Positions 41,073 to 49,166 of a stretch of DNA of 49,195 nucleotides are shown piece after piece. The position numbers and the translations under genes are program-made. Under the pieces are notes generated by a model, which had not been told where the DNA came from, did no database searches, and saw only the letters and a list, made by a program, of their open reading frames with translations. Source of the stretch: Oscillospiraceae bacterium (GTDB taxonomy: Bacteria > Bacillota_A > Clostridia > Oscillospirales > Oscillospiraceae); the NCBI GenBank assembly GCA_015067895.1, contig SVLP01000019.1:1-49195 (forward strand). Direction: 5' to 3'. Position 1 is the stretch's first letter. Each line of letters begins with the position of its first letter.

Positions 41073-42341
41073 TTATTCTTCAGCGGTATTGCTGATGCTT
41101 ACGAATTCAATGCGGACATACCTTCCGCCTTCCCGCCGGGTCACGTCGGTTCCAAAGCCCATGACTGCCAGGACACCTGTTTCGTCGGCGATGACGGGCA
41201 CGGCCAGCCGCTCCCACTGGGGGAGCTTGCGGTCGATGAACCGCTTTTTCAGGCTTTTCGTGCCGCCGGAGGTGGTCAGGGTGTCGCCGCTTTGGCGGCA
41301 GCGGACGACCATCTCCCCTGCCGGACAGATGACCCCCTCGCCGGGGGCATCCACGATGGTCGTGCGGATGGCAATGCCGATCTCGGGCAGCCGGGTCAGG
41401 CCCTCATAGGGCAGGGGTCTGGCGGGAAGCACGATCTGCTCCCGGTCGGCACAAAGCCGGTCGTAGCTGCGCCGGAGGGTCAGCCCGGAAAGGGTCACCC
41501 GTGCCGATGGATTGTCGGAAAAGACCACCGCTTCCGCCTGCTTGATGTGCTCGGCGGAGGGTTCCGGGAAGCCATTCTGCTTCAAAAAGCCCTCGATGGC
41601 CCGTCTGCGCAGGGGCCCGGGGGCGGCCCGGAGAGCCGGTACATCCGTCGGGTCGATTTCCGCTGCCAATTCGTCCAGCAGCAGGGCATCCTGACGGATG
41701 CGCTGGGCGGCGGCACTTAGGCCCAGGGCGATGCTGGGGTTCTCCTGTTTCAGCAGTGGCATCACATGATGCCGCAGGCGGTTGCGCAGGAAGGCGTCGG
41801 TGTCGTTGGAGCTGTCCTCCATGTGGCGGATGTAGTTCTCGTTCAGAAATTCTTCCACCTGAGCCCGGGTCACATCCAGCATGGGCCGGATGAGCCGGTC
41901 GGATTTGGGCGTCACGCCGCCCAGACCCCGCAGGCCGGAGCCCCGGAGCAGGTGCAGCAGCACCGTCTCGGCGTTGTCGTCGGCGGTGTGGGCGGTGGCA
42001 ATGGTGCCATCCAGGGAGCGAAGGAAGCTGTAGCGGGCATTTCGCGCTGCGGCCTCCAGGCCCTTTTTTCCGGGAACCACATTTCCACGGCCCAAATGCA
42101 GGGGGATATCGTGGAAATCGCAGAATTTTTCAACAAATTCCGCGTCCCGCGTTGATTCCTCCCCGCGAAGGTTATGGTCAAAATGGGCGGCCTCCACCCG
42201 GATCTCCAGCTTCTCCTTCAGAAGCCACATCCCCCACAGCAGCGCCATGGAGTCGGCTCCGCCGGAGACGGCGCAGATGACCGTATCTCCCGGACGCACC
42301 ATGTCGTAGCGCCGGATGGCGGCGAGCAGTTTATTCAGCAT
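41073..42341 (-). CDS. tilS: tRNA(Ile)-lysidine synthase
   Basis: Modifies the wobble cytidine of tRNA-Ile(CAU) to lysidine so that it reads AUA. 422 residues. The PP-loop ATPase motif SGGADS is at 26-31, HFDHNLRGEES near 54-64, and AHTADDNAETVLLHLLRGSGLRGL in the catalytic domain. The C-terminal substrate-binding domain follows from about 330. ATG 42341 overlaps the end of dnaB by 11 bases. A longer in-frame reading upstream is the shadow of dnaB. Confidence 0.95.
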   Translation of the reverse strand: MLNKLLAAIRRYDMVRPGDTVICAVSGGADSMALLWGMWLLKEKLEIRVEAAHFDHNLRGEESTRDAEFVEKFCDFHDIPLHLGRGNVVPGKKGLEAAARNARYSFLRSLDGTIATAHTADDNAETVLLHLLRGSGLRGLGGVTPKSDRLIRPMLDVTRAQVEEFLNENYIRHMEDSSNDTDAFLRNRLRHHVMPLLKQENPSIALGLSAAAQRIRQDALLLDELAAEIDPTDVPALRAAPGPLRRRAIEGFLKQNGFPEPSAEHIKQAEAVVFSDNPSARVTLSGLTLRRSYDRLCADREQIVLPARPLPYEGLTRLPEIGIAIRTTIVDAPGEGVICPAGEMVVRCRQSGDTLTTSGGTKSLKKRFIDRKLPQWERLAVPVIADETGVLAVMGFGTDVTRREGGRYVRIEFVSISNTAEE

Positions 42342-43668
42342 GCTTCCACTCCCGGTCGGCGAAGGTGGTGTACTGGGGCAGCCACTGGAGCTTGACGGTG
42401 CCGGTCTCGCCGTGGCGGTTTTTCGCCACGATGCACTCGGCCACGTTCTTCTCCTCGGAATTTTCGTTGTAATAGTCGTCGCGGTACAAAAACAGGATCG
42501 CGTCTGCGTCCTGCTCGATGGCACCGGATTCACGGAGGTCGGACATGATGGGACGCTTGTCCTGGCGGCTTTCCACCGCACGGCTCAGCTGGCTCAGGCA
42601 GATGACGGGCACGTTCAGCTCCTTGGCCATGATCTTCAGGGATCGGGAAATTTCACCGACGACCTGGACACGGTTTTCGGAGGTCTTGCCGTAGCCGGAG
42701 CCGGTCATTAGCTGTAAGTAGTCGATGATGACCAGGCCCAGATCCTCCACGCGGCGGAGCTTGGCGTTCATCTCCGCCACGGTGACGGCGGGGTTGTCGT
42801 CGACCCGGATGTCGGTCTGGCTCAGGGCCGCAGAGGCCATGGCCAGCTTCGTCCACTCCTCCTCCTCCAGCTTGCCGGTCATCAGCTTCTGGCTGTCGAC
42901 AAAGCTCTCGCCGGACAGGAGTCGCATGGCCAGCTGTTCCCTCGACATCTCCAGGGAGAAGATGGCCACCGTGGACTTGTACTTCTTCGCCACGTTCAGA
43001 CCGATGTTCAATGCGAAGGAGGTCTTGCCCATGGCGGGACGGGCGGCGATCAGCAGCAGGTCAGACTTGTTCAGACCGTTGATCTTGGTGTCCAGATCCC
43101 GCAGACCGGTGGAAAGGCCGGGAATGGCGGAGTCGGACAGGGCCAGCTCGTTTAAGCGGTCGAAGACCTTGTAGAGCACGGTGCCGATGTGCTCCAGGGA
43201 GTCCCGGTTCTCGCCCTTGCGCAGGGCGTAGATCTTCCGCTCGGCGGCCTCCAGGATCTCACTGGGGGTGCCCACCTGCTCGCCCACCAGCTCGGCGATC
43301 TCGGTGGCGGCGTTGGCCAGGCCGCGGAGCATGGACTTCTCCCGGACGATGTTCGCGTAGCGCACCGCGTTGGCGGCGGTGGGGGTGATCTCCATGAGCT
43401 GGAGGACATAGTCCCGGGAATTGTCGTGGTAATTGCCCAGAGCCCGCATCTTGTCCAGCACCGTGACCGGGTCGATGGTCTCGGAGAAGTTGAACATGGT
43501 GTAGATGGTCTCGTAGATCTCCCGGTTCTGCTCCAGGAAGAAGTCGTCGGGCTTGACGATGCCGATGACATCCGCCACGCAGCGGCTGTCGATCAAAATC
43601 GAGCCCAGCACCGCCTGCTCCGCCTCCAAGCTTTGGGGCGGCTGCCGGTTCAGCAGTTCTTCATCCAT
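42331..43668 (-). CDS. dnaB: Replicative DNA helicase
   Basis: A hexameric 5'-3' helicase of the replication fork. 445 residues: N-terminal domain (8-110) beginning PQSLEAEQAVLGSIL, linker, then the RecA-like domain with Walker A ARPAMGKTS (209-217), Walker B LVIIDYLQLM (about 310-320) and QLSRAVE. No intein. AAGGAGGG precedes the ATG at 43668. Between the rplI region and dnaB lies a block of nested repeats, so dnaB may have its own transcription start there. Confidence 0.97.
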   Translation of the reverse strand: MDEELLNRQPPQSLEAEQAVLGSILIDSRCVADVIGIVKPDDFFLEQNREIYETIYTMFNFSETIDPVTVLDKMRALGNYHDNSRDYVLQLMEITPTAANAVRYANIVREKSMLRGLANAATEIAELVGEQVGTPSEILEAAERKIYALRKGENRDSLEHIGTVLYKVFDRLNELALSDSAIPGLSTGLRDLDTKINGLNKSDLLLIAARPAMGKTSFALNIGLNVAKKYKSTVAIFSLEMSREQLAMRLLSGESFVDSQKLMTGKLEEEEWTKLAMASAALSQTDIRVDDNPAVTVAEMNAKLRRVEDLGLVIIDYLQLMTGSGYGKTSENRVQVVGEISRSLKIMAKELNVPVICLSQLSRAVESRQDKRPIMSDLRESGAIEQDADAILFLYRDDYYNENSEEKNVAECIVAKNRHGETGTVKLQWLPQYTTFADREWKHAE

Positions 43669-43690
43669 GTTTTTCCCTCCTTAATTTTTC

Positions 43691-43720
43691 TGTAGGGAGG
43701 GGGCATGCCCCCTCCGACGC
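43691..43720. repeat. GTAGGG-type palindrome, copy 7 (variant arms)
   Basis: TGTAGG then GGAGGGGGCATGCCCCCTCC then GACGCA. Faces the inverted copy at 43926. Confidence 0.75.
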
Positions 43721-43769
43721 ACTGGCATCCAGTACGGGGTATCATAGTTGCGGACAGCTTTCAGTACGC

Positions 43770-43871
43770 TGTCATTGCGAGCCCCAAAGGGGCGTGGCAA
43801 TCTCCTGGAACCAGGTGCGAATTCGAACGCAGTACCAGGAGATCGCCACGGCCTGCGGCCTCGCGATGACA
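43770..43871. repeat. CATTGCGAG palindrome, copy 4
   Basis: TGTCATTGCGAG and CTCGCGATGACA ends, inner arms AATCTCCTGG and CCAGGAGATC. It lies between two inverted GTAGGG-type palindromes (43691 and 43926). Confidence 0.85.
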
Positions 43872-43925
43872 TGGTAACTTAAACCTGGTTCTTCTGTTCC
43901 GGCTGGGCAATTGTCCGACCTGGTC

Positions 43926-43951
43926 GGCGGGGTCATGACCCCGCCCTACGG
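43926..43951. repeat. GTAGGG-type palindrome, copy 8 (variant arms, inverted)
   Basis: GGCGGGGTCATGACCCCGCC followed by CTACGG, ending 2 bases before the stop codon of the 44-residue gene. Confidence 0.75.
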
Positions 43952-43953
43952 TC

Positions 43954-44088
43954 TTACTTGTGGCTCTGGTCGGCGATAAACATTGCCAGTGCGGTGCAGA
44001 TGTTCACGGCAAGGCTCACCACTGCGCCGACACCGCACAGGGTCAGCACGTGCAGGGAGAGATTGTGGAGCTTGTCGACAAGCTTCAT
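43954..44088 (-). CDS. 44-residue membrane protein coupled to rplI
   Basis: Reads [20 protein letters not shown] then a hydrophobic stretch to residue 38 and ends ADQSHK. One membrane helix (about 12-38). The ATG overlaps the rplI stop codon as ATGA, with GGAG 4-8 bases upstream inside the end of rplI, which is a typical coupled arrangement. Its short length hides it from ordinary gene callers. No family recognised. The tight coupling and hydrophobic composition favour a real small protein, but conservation has to be tested. Confidence 0.55.
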   Translation of the reverse strand: MKLVDKLHNLSLHVLTLCGVGAVVSLAVNICTALAMFIADQSHK

Positions 44089-44534
44089 CACAGCTCCTCG
44101 ATCTTCACGTTGAACTGGCCCACGATCTCGTAGCCCAGCTTGGCCTTGACGGTGTAGGTGCCCACGTTCTTGATGTTCTCGTCCAGCACCAGCTTGCGCT
44201 TGTCGATGGTGATGCCGGCGTTCTTCTTCAGGGCGTCGGCGATCTCACCCGTGGTGACGGCACCGAACAGACGGCCGGCTCCGCCGCCCTTGGCCTTGAC
44301 CACCAGGGTCAGCTCTCTCAGCTGCTTGCTGATGGCGACGGCCTCGGCCCGCTCGCGAGCCTGACGCTCGGCGGTGGCCTTGTCGTTCATGCGCATGGTG
44401 TTGATGGCATCGGTGGTGGCCTCCTGGGCCAGCTTCCGGGGCAGCATGTAGTTGCGGGCGTAGCCGTCGGAGACCTCGATCATCTGGCCCTTCTTGCCCT
44501 TGCCCTTCACGTCGGTCAGCAGAATAACTTTCAT
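44088..44534 (-). CDS. rplI: 50S ribosomal protein L9
   Basis: Binds 23S rRNA at the base of the L1 stalk. 148 residues: N-terminal domain [36 protein letters not shown], a long connecting helix (about 41-75), and the C-terminal domain with [16 protein letters not shown]. The start at 44534 has AAGGAG upstream; an in-frame extension of 11 codons is not part of L9. Located between gdpP and dnaB, as in most Firmicutes. Confidence 0.97.
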   Translation of the reverse strand: MKVILLTDVKGKGKKGQMIEVSDGYARNYMLPRKLAQEATTDAINTMRMNDKATAERQARERAEAVAISKQLRELTLVVKAKGGGAGRLFGAVTTGEIADALKKNAGITIDKRKLVLDENIKNVGTYTVKAKLGYEIVGQFNVKIEEL

Positions 44535-44571
44535 TGTAATACACTCCTTCAGGAAATCTAAAAACAACGCA

Positions 44572-44672
44572 CGTCATTGCGAGGAGGCCAAAGGCCGACG
44601 TGGCAATCTCCTAAAGTCAGCAGAGGCTTTCGGGGATTGCCACGCCAGTGTGCGCACTGGCTCGCAATGACA
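44572..44672. repeat. CATTGCGAG palindrome, copy 5
   Basis: GTCATTGCGAG and CTCGCAATGAC ends with inner TGGCAATCTCC and GGGGATTGCCA. The centre differs from the other copies. Lies between gdpP and rplI. Confidence 0.8.
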
Positions 44673-44689
44673 GATGTGTGTTTTGCTGG

Positions 44690-46669
44690 TTAGTTGTCGT
44701 AATAATTGTCGATGGATGCTTTCAGCCGCTCCAGCACCTGTGCGACGGTGGCATCCTTGATCTGGGCGCCTGCGGTGGCTGCATTGCCGCCGCCGCCCAG
44801 ACTCTCCAGGATCACCTGGACGTTGGCTTCGCCGATGGAGCGGGCGGAGATCACCACCCGGTGCTGCTCGTCGGGGTACAGGACAAAGGAGGCCTGGAAG
44901 CCGGTGATGTTCAGCAGCTCGTCCGCAGCCTTCGCCGCCATGGGACGGGAGACATCGTGATCCAGAGCCACGATGGCGATGTCGTCCCGGTAGGGTTTGG
45001 CCGACTGGATGATCCGGTAGCGGGCCACGGTGGTCTCGAAGTCACTCTGGAGGAGCTTTTTGACCTCGATGGTGTCCGCGCCCAGGCGGCGCAGGAAGGC
45101 AGCCGCCTCGAATGTCCGCTCGCCGGAGCGGACGTTGAAGCTCTTGGTATCCAGGAAGATACCGGCGAGCAGGCCCTTGGATTCAATGGGCAGCACATCG
45201 GCCTTCTCCACGGCGTATTGCAGCAGCTCCGTCACCAGCTCGGAGGCGGAGGAGGCGTAGGGCTCGTGGAAGTTGACCACCAGGGGGCTGATATAGTCGG
45301 CGGCCCGGCGGTGATGGTCGATGACGGAGACCTTGCTGATGGCCTCCAGCAGGGGACGGCACTCCACCTGATCCGGGCGGTTGGTGTCCACCACGATGAG
45401 GATGGAGTTGCGGTCGCAGCGCAGCAGCGCGTCCTGACCGGAGATGATGACGCCCTCGTACTCGGGCACCGCCTGGATCTCCTCGATCAGGCGCTCGGAC
45501 GCGTTGTTCTCCAGATCCAGCACGATCCAGGCCTTCTTGCCCTGCTTGCGGCACAGGCAGCAAACGCCCAGAGCCGCGCCCACGGCGTCCATGTCCGCGT
45601 TCTTGTGGCCCATGATGTAGACGTCGCCGCTTTTGGCGATGAGCTCCATCAGGGAGTTGGCGGTGACACGGGAGCGCACCTTGCTGCGGTGATCCACTTC
45701 CTTGCTGCGGCCGCCGTAGAAGGTGAAGTTCAGGCGATCCTTGATGACCGCCTGGTCGCCGCCCCGGCTCAGGCTCATCTCCACGGCCAGTGCCGCGAAC
45801 TCATAGCTCTCCTCAAAGGTGGAGCCGTCCACGCCCAGGCCGAAGCTGATGGAGGCCGCCACGCCGGAGGGGTTGGTGACTGCATGCATCTGCTCCAGGA
45901 TGGAGAATTTGTTGGAGATGGCGTCCTGCAGATCCCGCTTTTCGAAGATCAGCAGGTAGCGGTTGCGCTCCATGCGGCGCAGCAGTCCGTGGTAATCCTC
46001 CGCCCAGGCGGTGATGGCCTCGTTGAGGCTGGCGTTGAGGTTGGAGGTGGCGGATTCGGTGAGGTTCTTGGTCAGCTCCTCGTAGTTGTCGATGAGGATG
46101 ATGCTGACCACGGGCCGGGAGCGGATATACTCGTCCCGGATCTGGTACAGGTCAGTCAGGTCGGAGAAGTACAGGGCGGCCAGCAGGGTGCCCTGGGGAT
46201 CGTCGGCGTGGATGGTGCTGCCGTAGATGCGGTAGCGGCGGCCGTTGACGCTGACGTCGGAGGGGTACTCCTTCTTGCCGGAGACCAGCCAGTCGGTCTT
46301 GAAGCCGGGCAGCAGGTCGGTGATCTTCTGCTCGTACATCTTCTCCCGGAAGCCGCTGAGATTCACAAAGGGGTCGTTGGCCCAGATCATGGCACCGTCG
46401 CCCATGCGCACCAGGGCCATGGGGAAGGGGGTGCGGCCGCTGTCGGTGGTGCCCAGGGTGTTGGTGGTGGCCTGGATGAAGGCCTCCAGCTCCCGGCGGC
46501 GCTGGATCTTCTTGAAGTAGTAGATGGCGAAGAGCACACCCGTGGCAACCAGCTCGGTCAGAGCCAGATATCCGGCTCCGGCCACTAAGGACGCAAAGGC
46601 AAAGCCCAGCATCACGATGAAATAGACTTCCATTCCCGGCTCCAAAAGCCGACCCAGCTTCCGATTCAT
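44690..46669 (-). CDS. gdpP: Cyclic-di-AMP phosphodiesterase GdpP
   Basis: A membrane-bound DHH/DHHA1 phosphodiesterase that degrades c-di-AMP, controlling turgor and wall homeostasis. 659 residues: two membrane helices (about 12-53), a PAS-like domain (about 65-165), a degenerate GGDEF domain (about 170-300) and FYGGRSKEV typical of GdpP (about 312-320). DHH domain: GHKNADMDAVGAALG (about 353-367) and VIDHHRRA (about 446-453). The C-terminal DHHA1 motif reads GGGGNAATAGAQ, with Asn where GGGH is usual. GGAGGTG precedes the ATG and a TATAAT promoter lies upstream. Confidence 0.95.
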   Translation of the reverse strand: MNRKLGRLLEPGMEVYFIVMLGFAFASLVAGAGYLALTELVATGVLFAIYYFKKIQRRRELEAFIQATTNTLGTTDSGRTPFPMALVRMGDGAMIWANDPFVNLSGFREKMYEQKITDLLPGFKTDWLVSGKKEYPSDVSVNGRRYRIYGSTIHADDPQGTLLAALYFSDLTDLYQIRDEYIRSRPVVSIILIDNYEELTKNLTESATSNLNASLNEAITAWAEDYHGLLRRMERNRYLLIFEKRDLQDAISNKFSILEQMHAVTNPSGVAASISFGLGVDGSTFEESYEFAALAVEMSLSRGGDQAVIKDRLNFTFYGGRSKEVDHRSKVRSRVTANSLMELIAKSGDVYIMGHKNADMDAVGAALGVCCLCRKQGKKAWIVLDLENNASERLIEEIQAVPEYEGVIISGQDALLRCDRNSILIVVDTNRPDQVECRPLLEAISKVSVIDHHRRAADYISPLVVNFHEPYASSASELVTELLQYAVEKADVLPIESKGLLAGIFLDTKSFNVRSGERTFEAAAFLRRLGADTIEVKKLLQSDFETTVARYRIIQSAKPYRDDIAIVALDHDVSRPMAAKAADELLNITGFQASFVLYPDEQHRVVISARSIGEANVQVILESLGGGGNAATAGAQIKDATVAQVLERLKASIDNYYDN

Positions 46670-46724
46670 CCGCGCACCTCCGTTTACAGGGCATTTTTAC
46701 CCATTGTTATCCATAGTAACGTAT

Positions 46725-46753
46725 ATTATAGCATTTTGGAAGAGAATAAGCAA
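46725..46753 (-). promoter_or_regulatory. gdpP promoter
   Basis: Minus strand: TTGCTT (46748-46753), 17-bp spacer, TATAAT (46725-46730) with TGC before it (extended -10). Very strong match; it likely drives gdpP-rplI and perhaps dnaB. Confidence 0.88.
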
Positions 46754-46782
46754 CATCATTTCTGAAAAATGTAGGACTGTCA

Positions 46783-46961
46783 AAGGCTCCCCTGCGCGAA
46801 AGCGTGGGGGAGCTGTCGCGAAGCGACTGAGGGGGCTATGCGGTTTACCGTTCCGTATTCGCCCAACGTTGTCCCGTACATGATGCTGTACTGCCCACCC
46901 CCTCCGACCTCACTTCGTTCGGCCACCTCCCCCTCCACGCAAACCGTGGAGGGGGAGGCTT
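46783..46961. repeat. AAGGCTCCCC MITE-like repeat
   Basis: The ends AAGGCTCCCC and GGGGGAGGCTT are inverted; each end carries its own hairpin (GCGCGAAAGCGT region at left, CCACGCAAACCGTGG at right). The left part continues GAGCTGTCGCGAAGCGACTGAGGGGG. It lies between divergent gdpP and RNase J. No protein is encoded. Confidence 0.8.
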
Positions 46962-47018
46962 GGGTGCGGCACTGCCCGAGGGTTCATAAAAAATTCAGTA
47001 TACTTTTTGTGCAAAGTG

Positions 47019-47027
47019 TGCTATACT
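47019..47027 (+). promoter_or_regulatory. Candidate RNase J promoter (extended -10)
   Basis: TGCTATACT, an extended -10; no good -35 at 17 bp (a second TATACT occupies that position). The transcript would have a leader of about 175 bases. Confidence 0.5.
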
Positions 47028-47033
47028 ATTACC

Positions 47034-47208
47034 AGCGTGCGCCGGGATGGGCAGACCCGGGCAGAAAAAACAAAAAATACGCAATGTGAATGCGGGCAGA
47101 GACGCCATCTACCAGACGATACAGGGTCAAAGGGGATGGGACTGGCCGCTTGGAATTTGTGCGCTTTTTTCGCGCACCGACAACCCTTGAAAGGAGTATA
47201 CGAATAAA
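47034..47208 (+). other. Long structured leader of the RNase J gene
   Basis: No gene. Visible hairpins: CCGGG/CCCGG near 47042-47058 and GTGCGC-TTTTTTC-GCGCAC (47159-47177) shortly before the ribosome site AAGGAG (47191-47196). It could be a target for autoregulation, inferred only from position. Confidence 0.45.
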
Positions 47209-48864
47209 TTGGCTGAAAAACTGAAAATCATCCCCCTGGGCGGTCTGGACGAGATCGGCAAGAACTGCACCGTGGTGGAATACGGCAAGGACATGATCGT
47301 CATCGACTGCGGCGTGGCCTTCCCCGACGAGGATATGTACGGCGTGGATCTGGTGATCCCCGATTTTTCCTATCTGGTGCAGAACCAGCATAAGCTCAAG
47401 GGCTTCTTCATCACCCACGGACACGAGGATCACATCGGCTCCATCCCCTACGCCATGCAGCAGGTCAATTGCCCTGTCCACGGTACCGCCATGACCAACG
47501 GCCTCATCAAGCTGAAGCTGGAGGAGCACGGCCTGGACAAGAAGGTCAAGCTCATCACCCACAAGCCCGGCGACACCGTCAAGGCCGGCTGCTTCTCCGT
47601 GGAGTTCATCCACGTGAACCACTCCATCGCCGACGCCGTGGCCTTCTGTGTCAACACCCCTGTGGGCCGTCTCATCTTCACCGGCGACTTCAAGATCGAC
47701 CCCAGCTCCGCCGACGGCATGACCGACCTGGCCCGCCTGGGTCAGCTGGGCAACGAGGGCGTACTGGCTCTGCTGGCCGACTCCACCAACGTGGAGCGTC
47801 CCGGCATCACCCCCAGCGAGAACACCGTCACCGAGAATCTGGATCGCCAGTTCAAGAACTGCGACCAGCGCATCATCATCACCACCTTCGCCTCCAACAT
47901 GCACCGCATCCAGGCGGTGCTGGCCACTGCCCACCGCTACGGCCGCAAGGTGGCCGTCACCGGACGGAGCATGGAGAACGTGCTGAAGGTGGCTTCGGAG
48001 CTGGGCTACCTGAAGGTGCCCGCCAATACCATCGTCGATCTGGCCCAGATCAAGAGCCTGCCCAAGAACAAGGTGGTCATCGTCTCCACCGGCTCCCAGG
48101 GCGAGAACATGTCCGCCCTGTACCGCATGGCCTTCAACACCCACAAGCAGATCGACATCGTGGGTGGTGACCGGATCATCATCTCCGCTTCCGCCATTCC
48201 CGGCAACGAGAAGGCTGTCAGCAAGATCATCAACGAGCTCTACCGCAAGGGCGCGGACGTGGTCTACGAGAAGAGCGAGGGTCTCCACGTCTCCGGCCAC
48301 GCCTGCCAGGAGGAGCTGAAGATCATCCACGCCCTGACCAAGCCCAAGTTCTTCATCCCCATCCACGGCGAGCAGCGGCACCTGCAGCTCCACGCGAGAC
48401 TAGCAAGGGCCATGGGCATGAAGCCCAACCACGTGGTGGTGGGCGAGATCGGCTCCCAGTTCGAGCTGAACAGCCGTGGCTGCAAGATCACCGGCACCGT
48501 GCCCAGCGGCAAGGTCTTTGTGGACGGCACCGGCGTGGGCGATGTGGGCAGCGTGGTGCTCCGCGACCGCAAGCACCTGGCCCAGGACGGCATGATTGTG
48601 GTCTGCGTGAACCTGAGCGCTCAGAACGGCGAGATTATCACCGGCCCCGACATCATCACCCGCGGCTTCATCTACGTCAAGGAGTCCGAGGAGCTGATGG
48701 ATTCCCTCCGGGAGGTGGCCGAGGAGGCCATCGACCGCTGCCGCCGCAAGCGCATCCGGGACTGGTCTACCATCAAGTCCGCCATCAAAAATGACCTGAG
48801 CGGCTACCTCTACAAGACCACCAAGCGCAATCCCATGATCCTGCCCGTTATCATGGAGATCTAA
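47209..48864 (+). CDS. rnj: Ribonuclease J
   Basis: A metallo-beta-lactamase/beta-CASP ribonuclease with 5'-exonuclease and endonuclease activity, central in Firmicute mRNA decay and rRNA maturation. 551 residues. The zinc motif HGHEDHIG is at 70-77 (His70, His72, Asp74, His75), with His138 (VNHSIAD) and Asp160 (FTGDFKID). The beta-CASP part includes ITTFASNMHRIQ and STGSQGENMSALYRMA. SGHACQEELKIIH and IPIHGEQRHL close the active site. The C-terminal domain is about 440-551. The start appears to be TTG at 47209, 12 bases after AAGGAG, a long spacing. Confidence 0.95.
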   Translation: MAEKLKIIPLGGLDEIGKNCTVVEYGKDMIVIDCGVAFPDEDMYGVDLVIPDFSYLVQNQHKLKGFFITHGHEDHIGSIPYAMQQVNCPVHGTAMTNGLIKLKLEEHGLDKKVKLITHKPGDTVKAGCFSVEFIHVNHSIADAVAFCVNTPVGRLIFTGDFKIDPSSADGMTDLARLGQLGNEGVLALLADSTNVERPGITPSENTVTENLDRQFKNCDQRIIITTFASNMHRIQAVLATAHRYGRKVAVTGRSMENVLKVASELGYLKVPANTIVDLAQIKSLPKNKVVIVSTGSQGENMSALYRMAFNTHKQIDIVGGDRIIISASAIPGNEKAVSKIINELYRKGADVVYEKSEGLHVSGHACQEELKIIHALTKPKFFIPIHGEQRHLQLHARLARAMGMKPNHVVVGEIGSQFELNSRGCKITGTVPSGKVFVDGTGVGDVGSVVLRDRKHLAQDGMIVVCVNLSAQNGEIITGPDIITRGFIYVKESEELMDSLREVAEEAIDRCRRKRIRDWSTIKSAIKNDLSGYLYKTTKRNPMILPVIMEI

Positions 48865-48877
48865 GCGAAATACAGAG

Positions 48878-48902
48878 GAGCTGCTGCAAAATGCAGCAGC
48901 TC
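48878..48902 (+). terminator. Hairpin after RNase J gene
   Basis: GAGCTGCTGCA, AAA, TGCAGCAGCTC. No T-tract follows directly, so it may be an RNA 3'-end stabiliser rather than a full terminator. Confidence 0.6.
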
Positions 48903-48945
48903 TGCAAACGTCAAGAAAAAAGTAGGCCAGTGCTGGAAATAAACC

Positions 48946-49128
48946 AGACCACCTGCGCTTGAAAAAAACACTATCGCCGTTGAGAACGAGATTGCCCGTA
49001 ATATGTACGAACGGTCAGAACTGGACTATCTGATTTACAATGCCCCTCTTGAATATGCAGACCTTATTTTGAACGGTGATCCCGAAACATATCTTAAAGC
49101 GGTTACTGAATATAAGCCGCTGGACTAA
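48946..49128 (+). pseudogene. C-terminal remnant of an unknown gene
   Basis: An open frame without a start codon near its beginning runs through ENEIARNMYERSELDYLIYN to a stop at 49126. Only a 41-codon internal ATG start (49003) is available and it lacks a ribosome site. Composition is more A/T-rich than the neighbouring genes. It looks like the tail of an acquired gene cut off after RNase J. I do not recognise the family with certainty. Confidence 0.5.
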
Positions 49129-49166
49129 AACTTCACCCCTCTGCCGATTGGTAGAGGGGTGAAGTT
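49129..49166 (+). terminator. Terminator-like hairpin after the remnant
   Basis: AACTTCACCCCTCT pairs with AGAGGGGTGAAGTT around a 10-base loop. The tail TTATAT is only weakly T-rich. Beyond it to the window end I see nothing. Confidence 0.75.

Noticed and set aside
42342..42581. 80-residue N-terminal extension of TilS
   Set aside because: It is dnaB read in another frame; TilS motifs begin directly after ATG 42341.
46838..47089. 83-residue frame between gdpP and RNase J
   Set aside because: Starts inside a MITE-like repeat and runs through the RNase J promoter.
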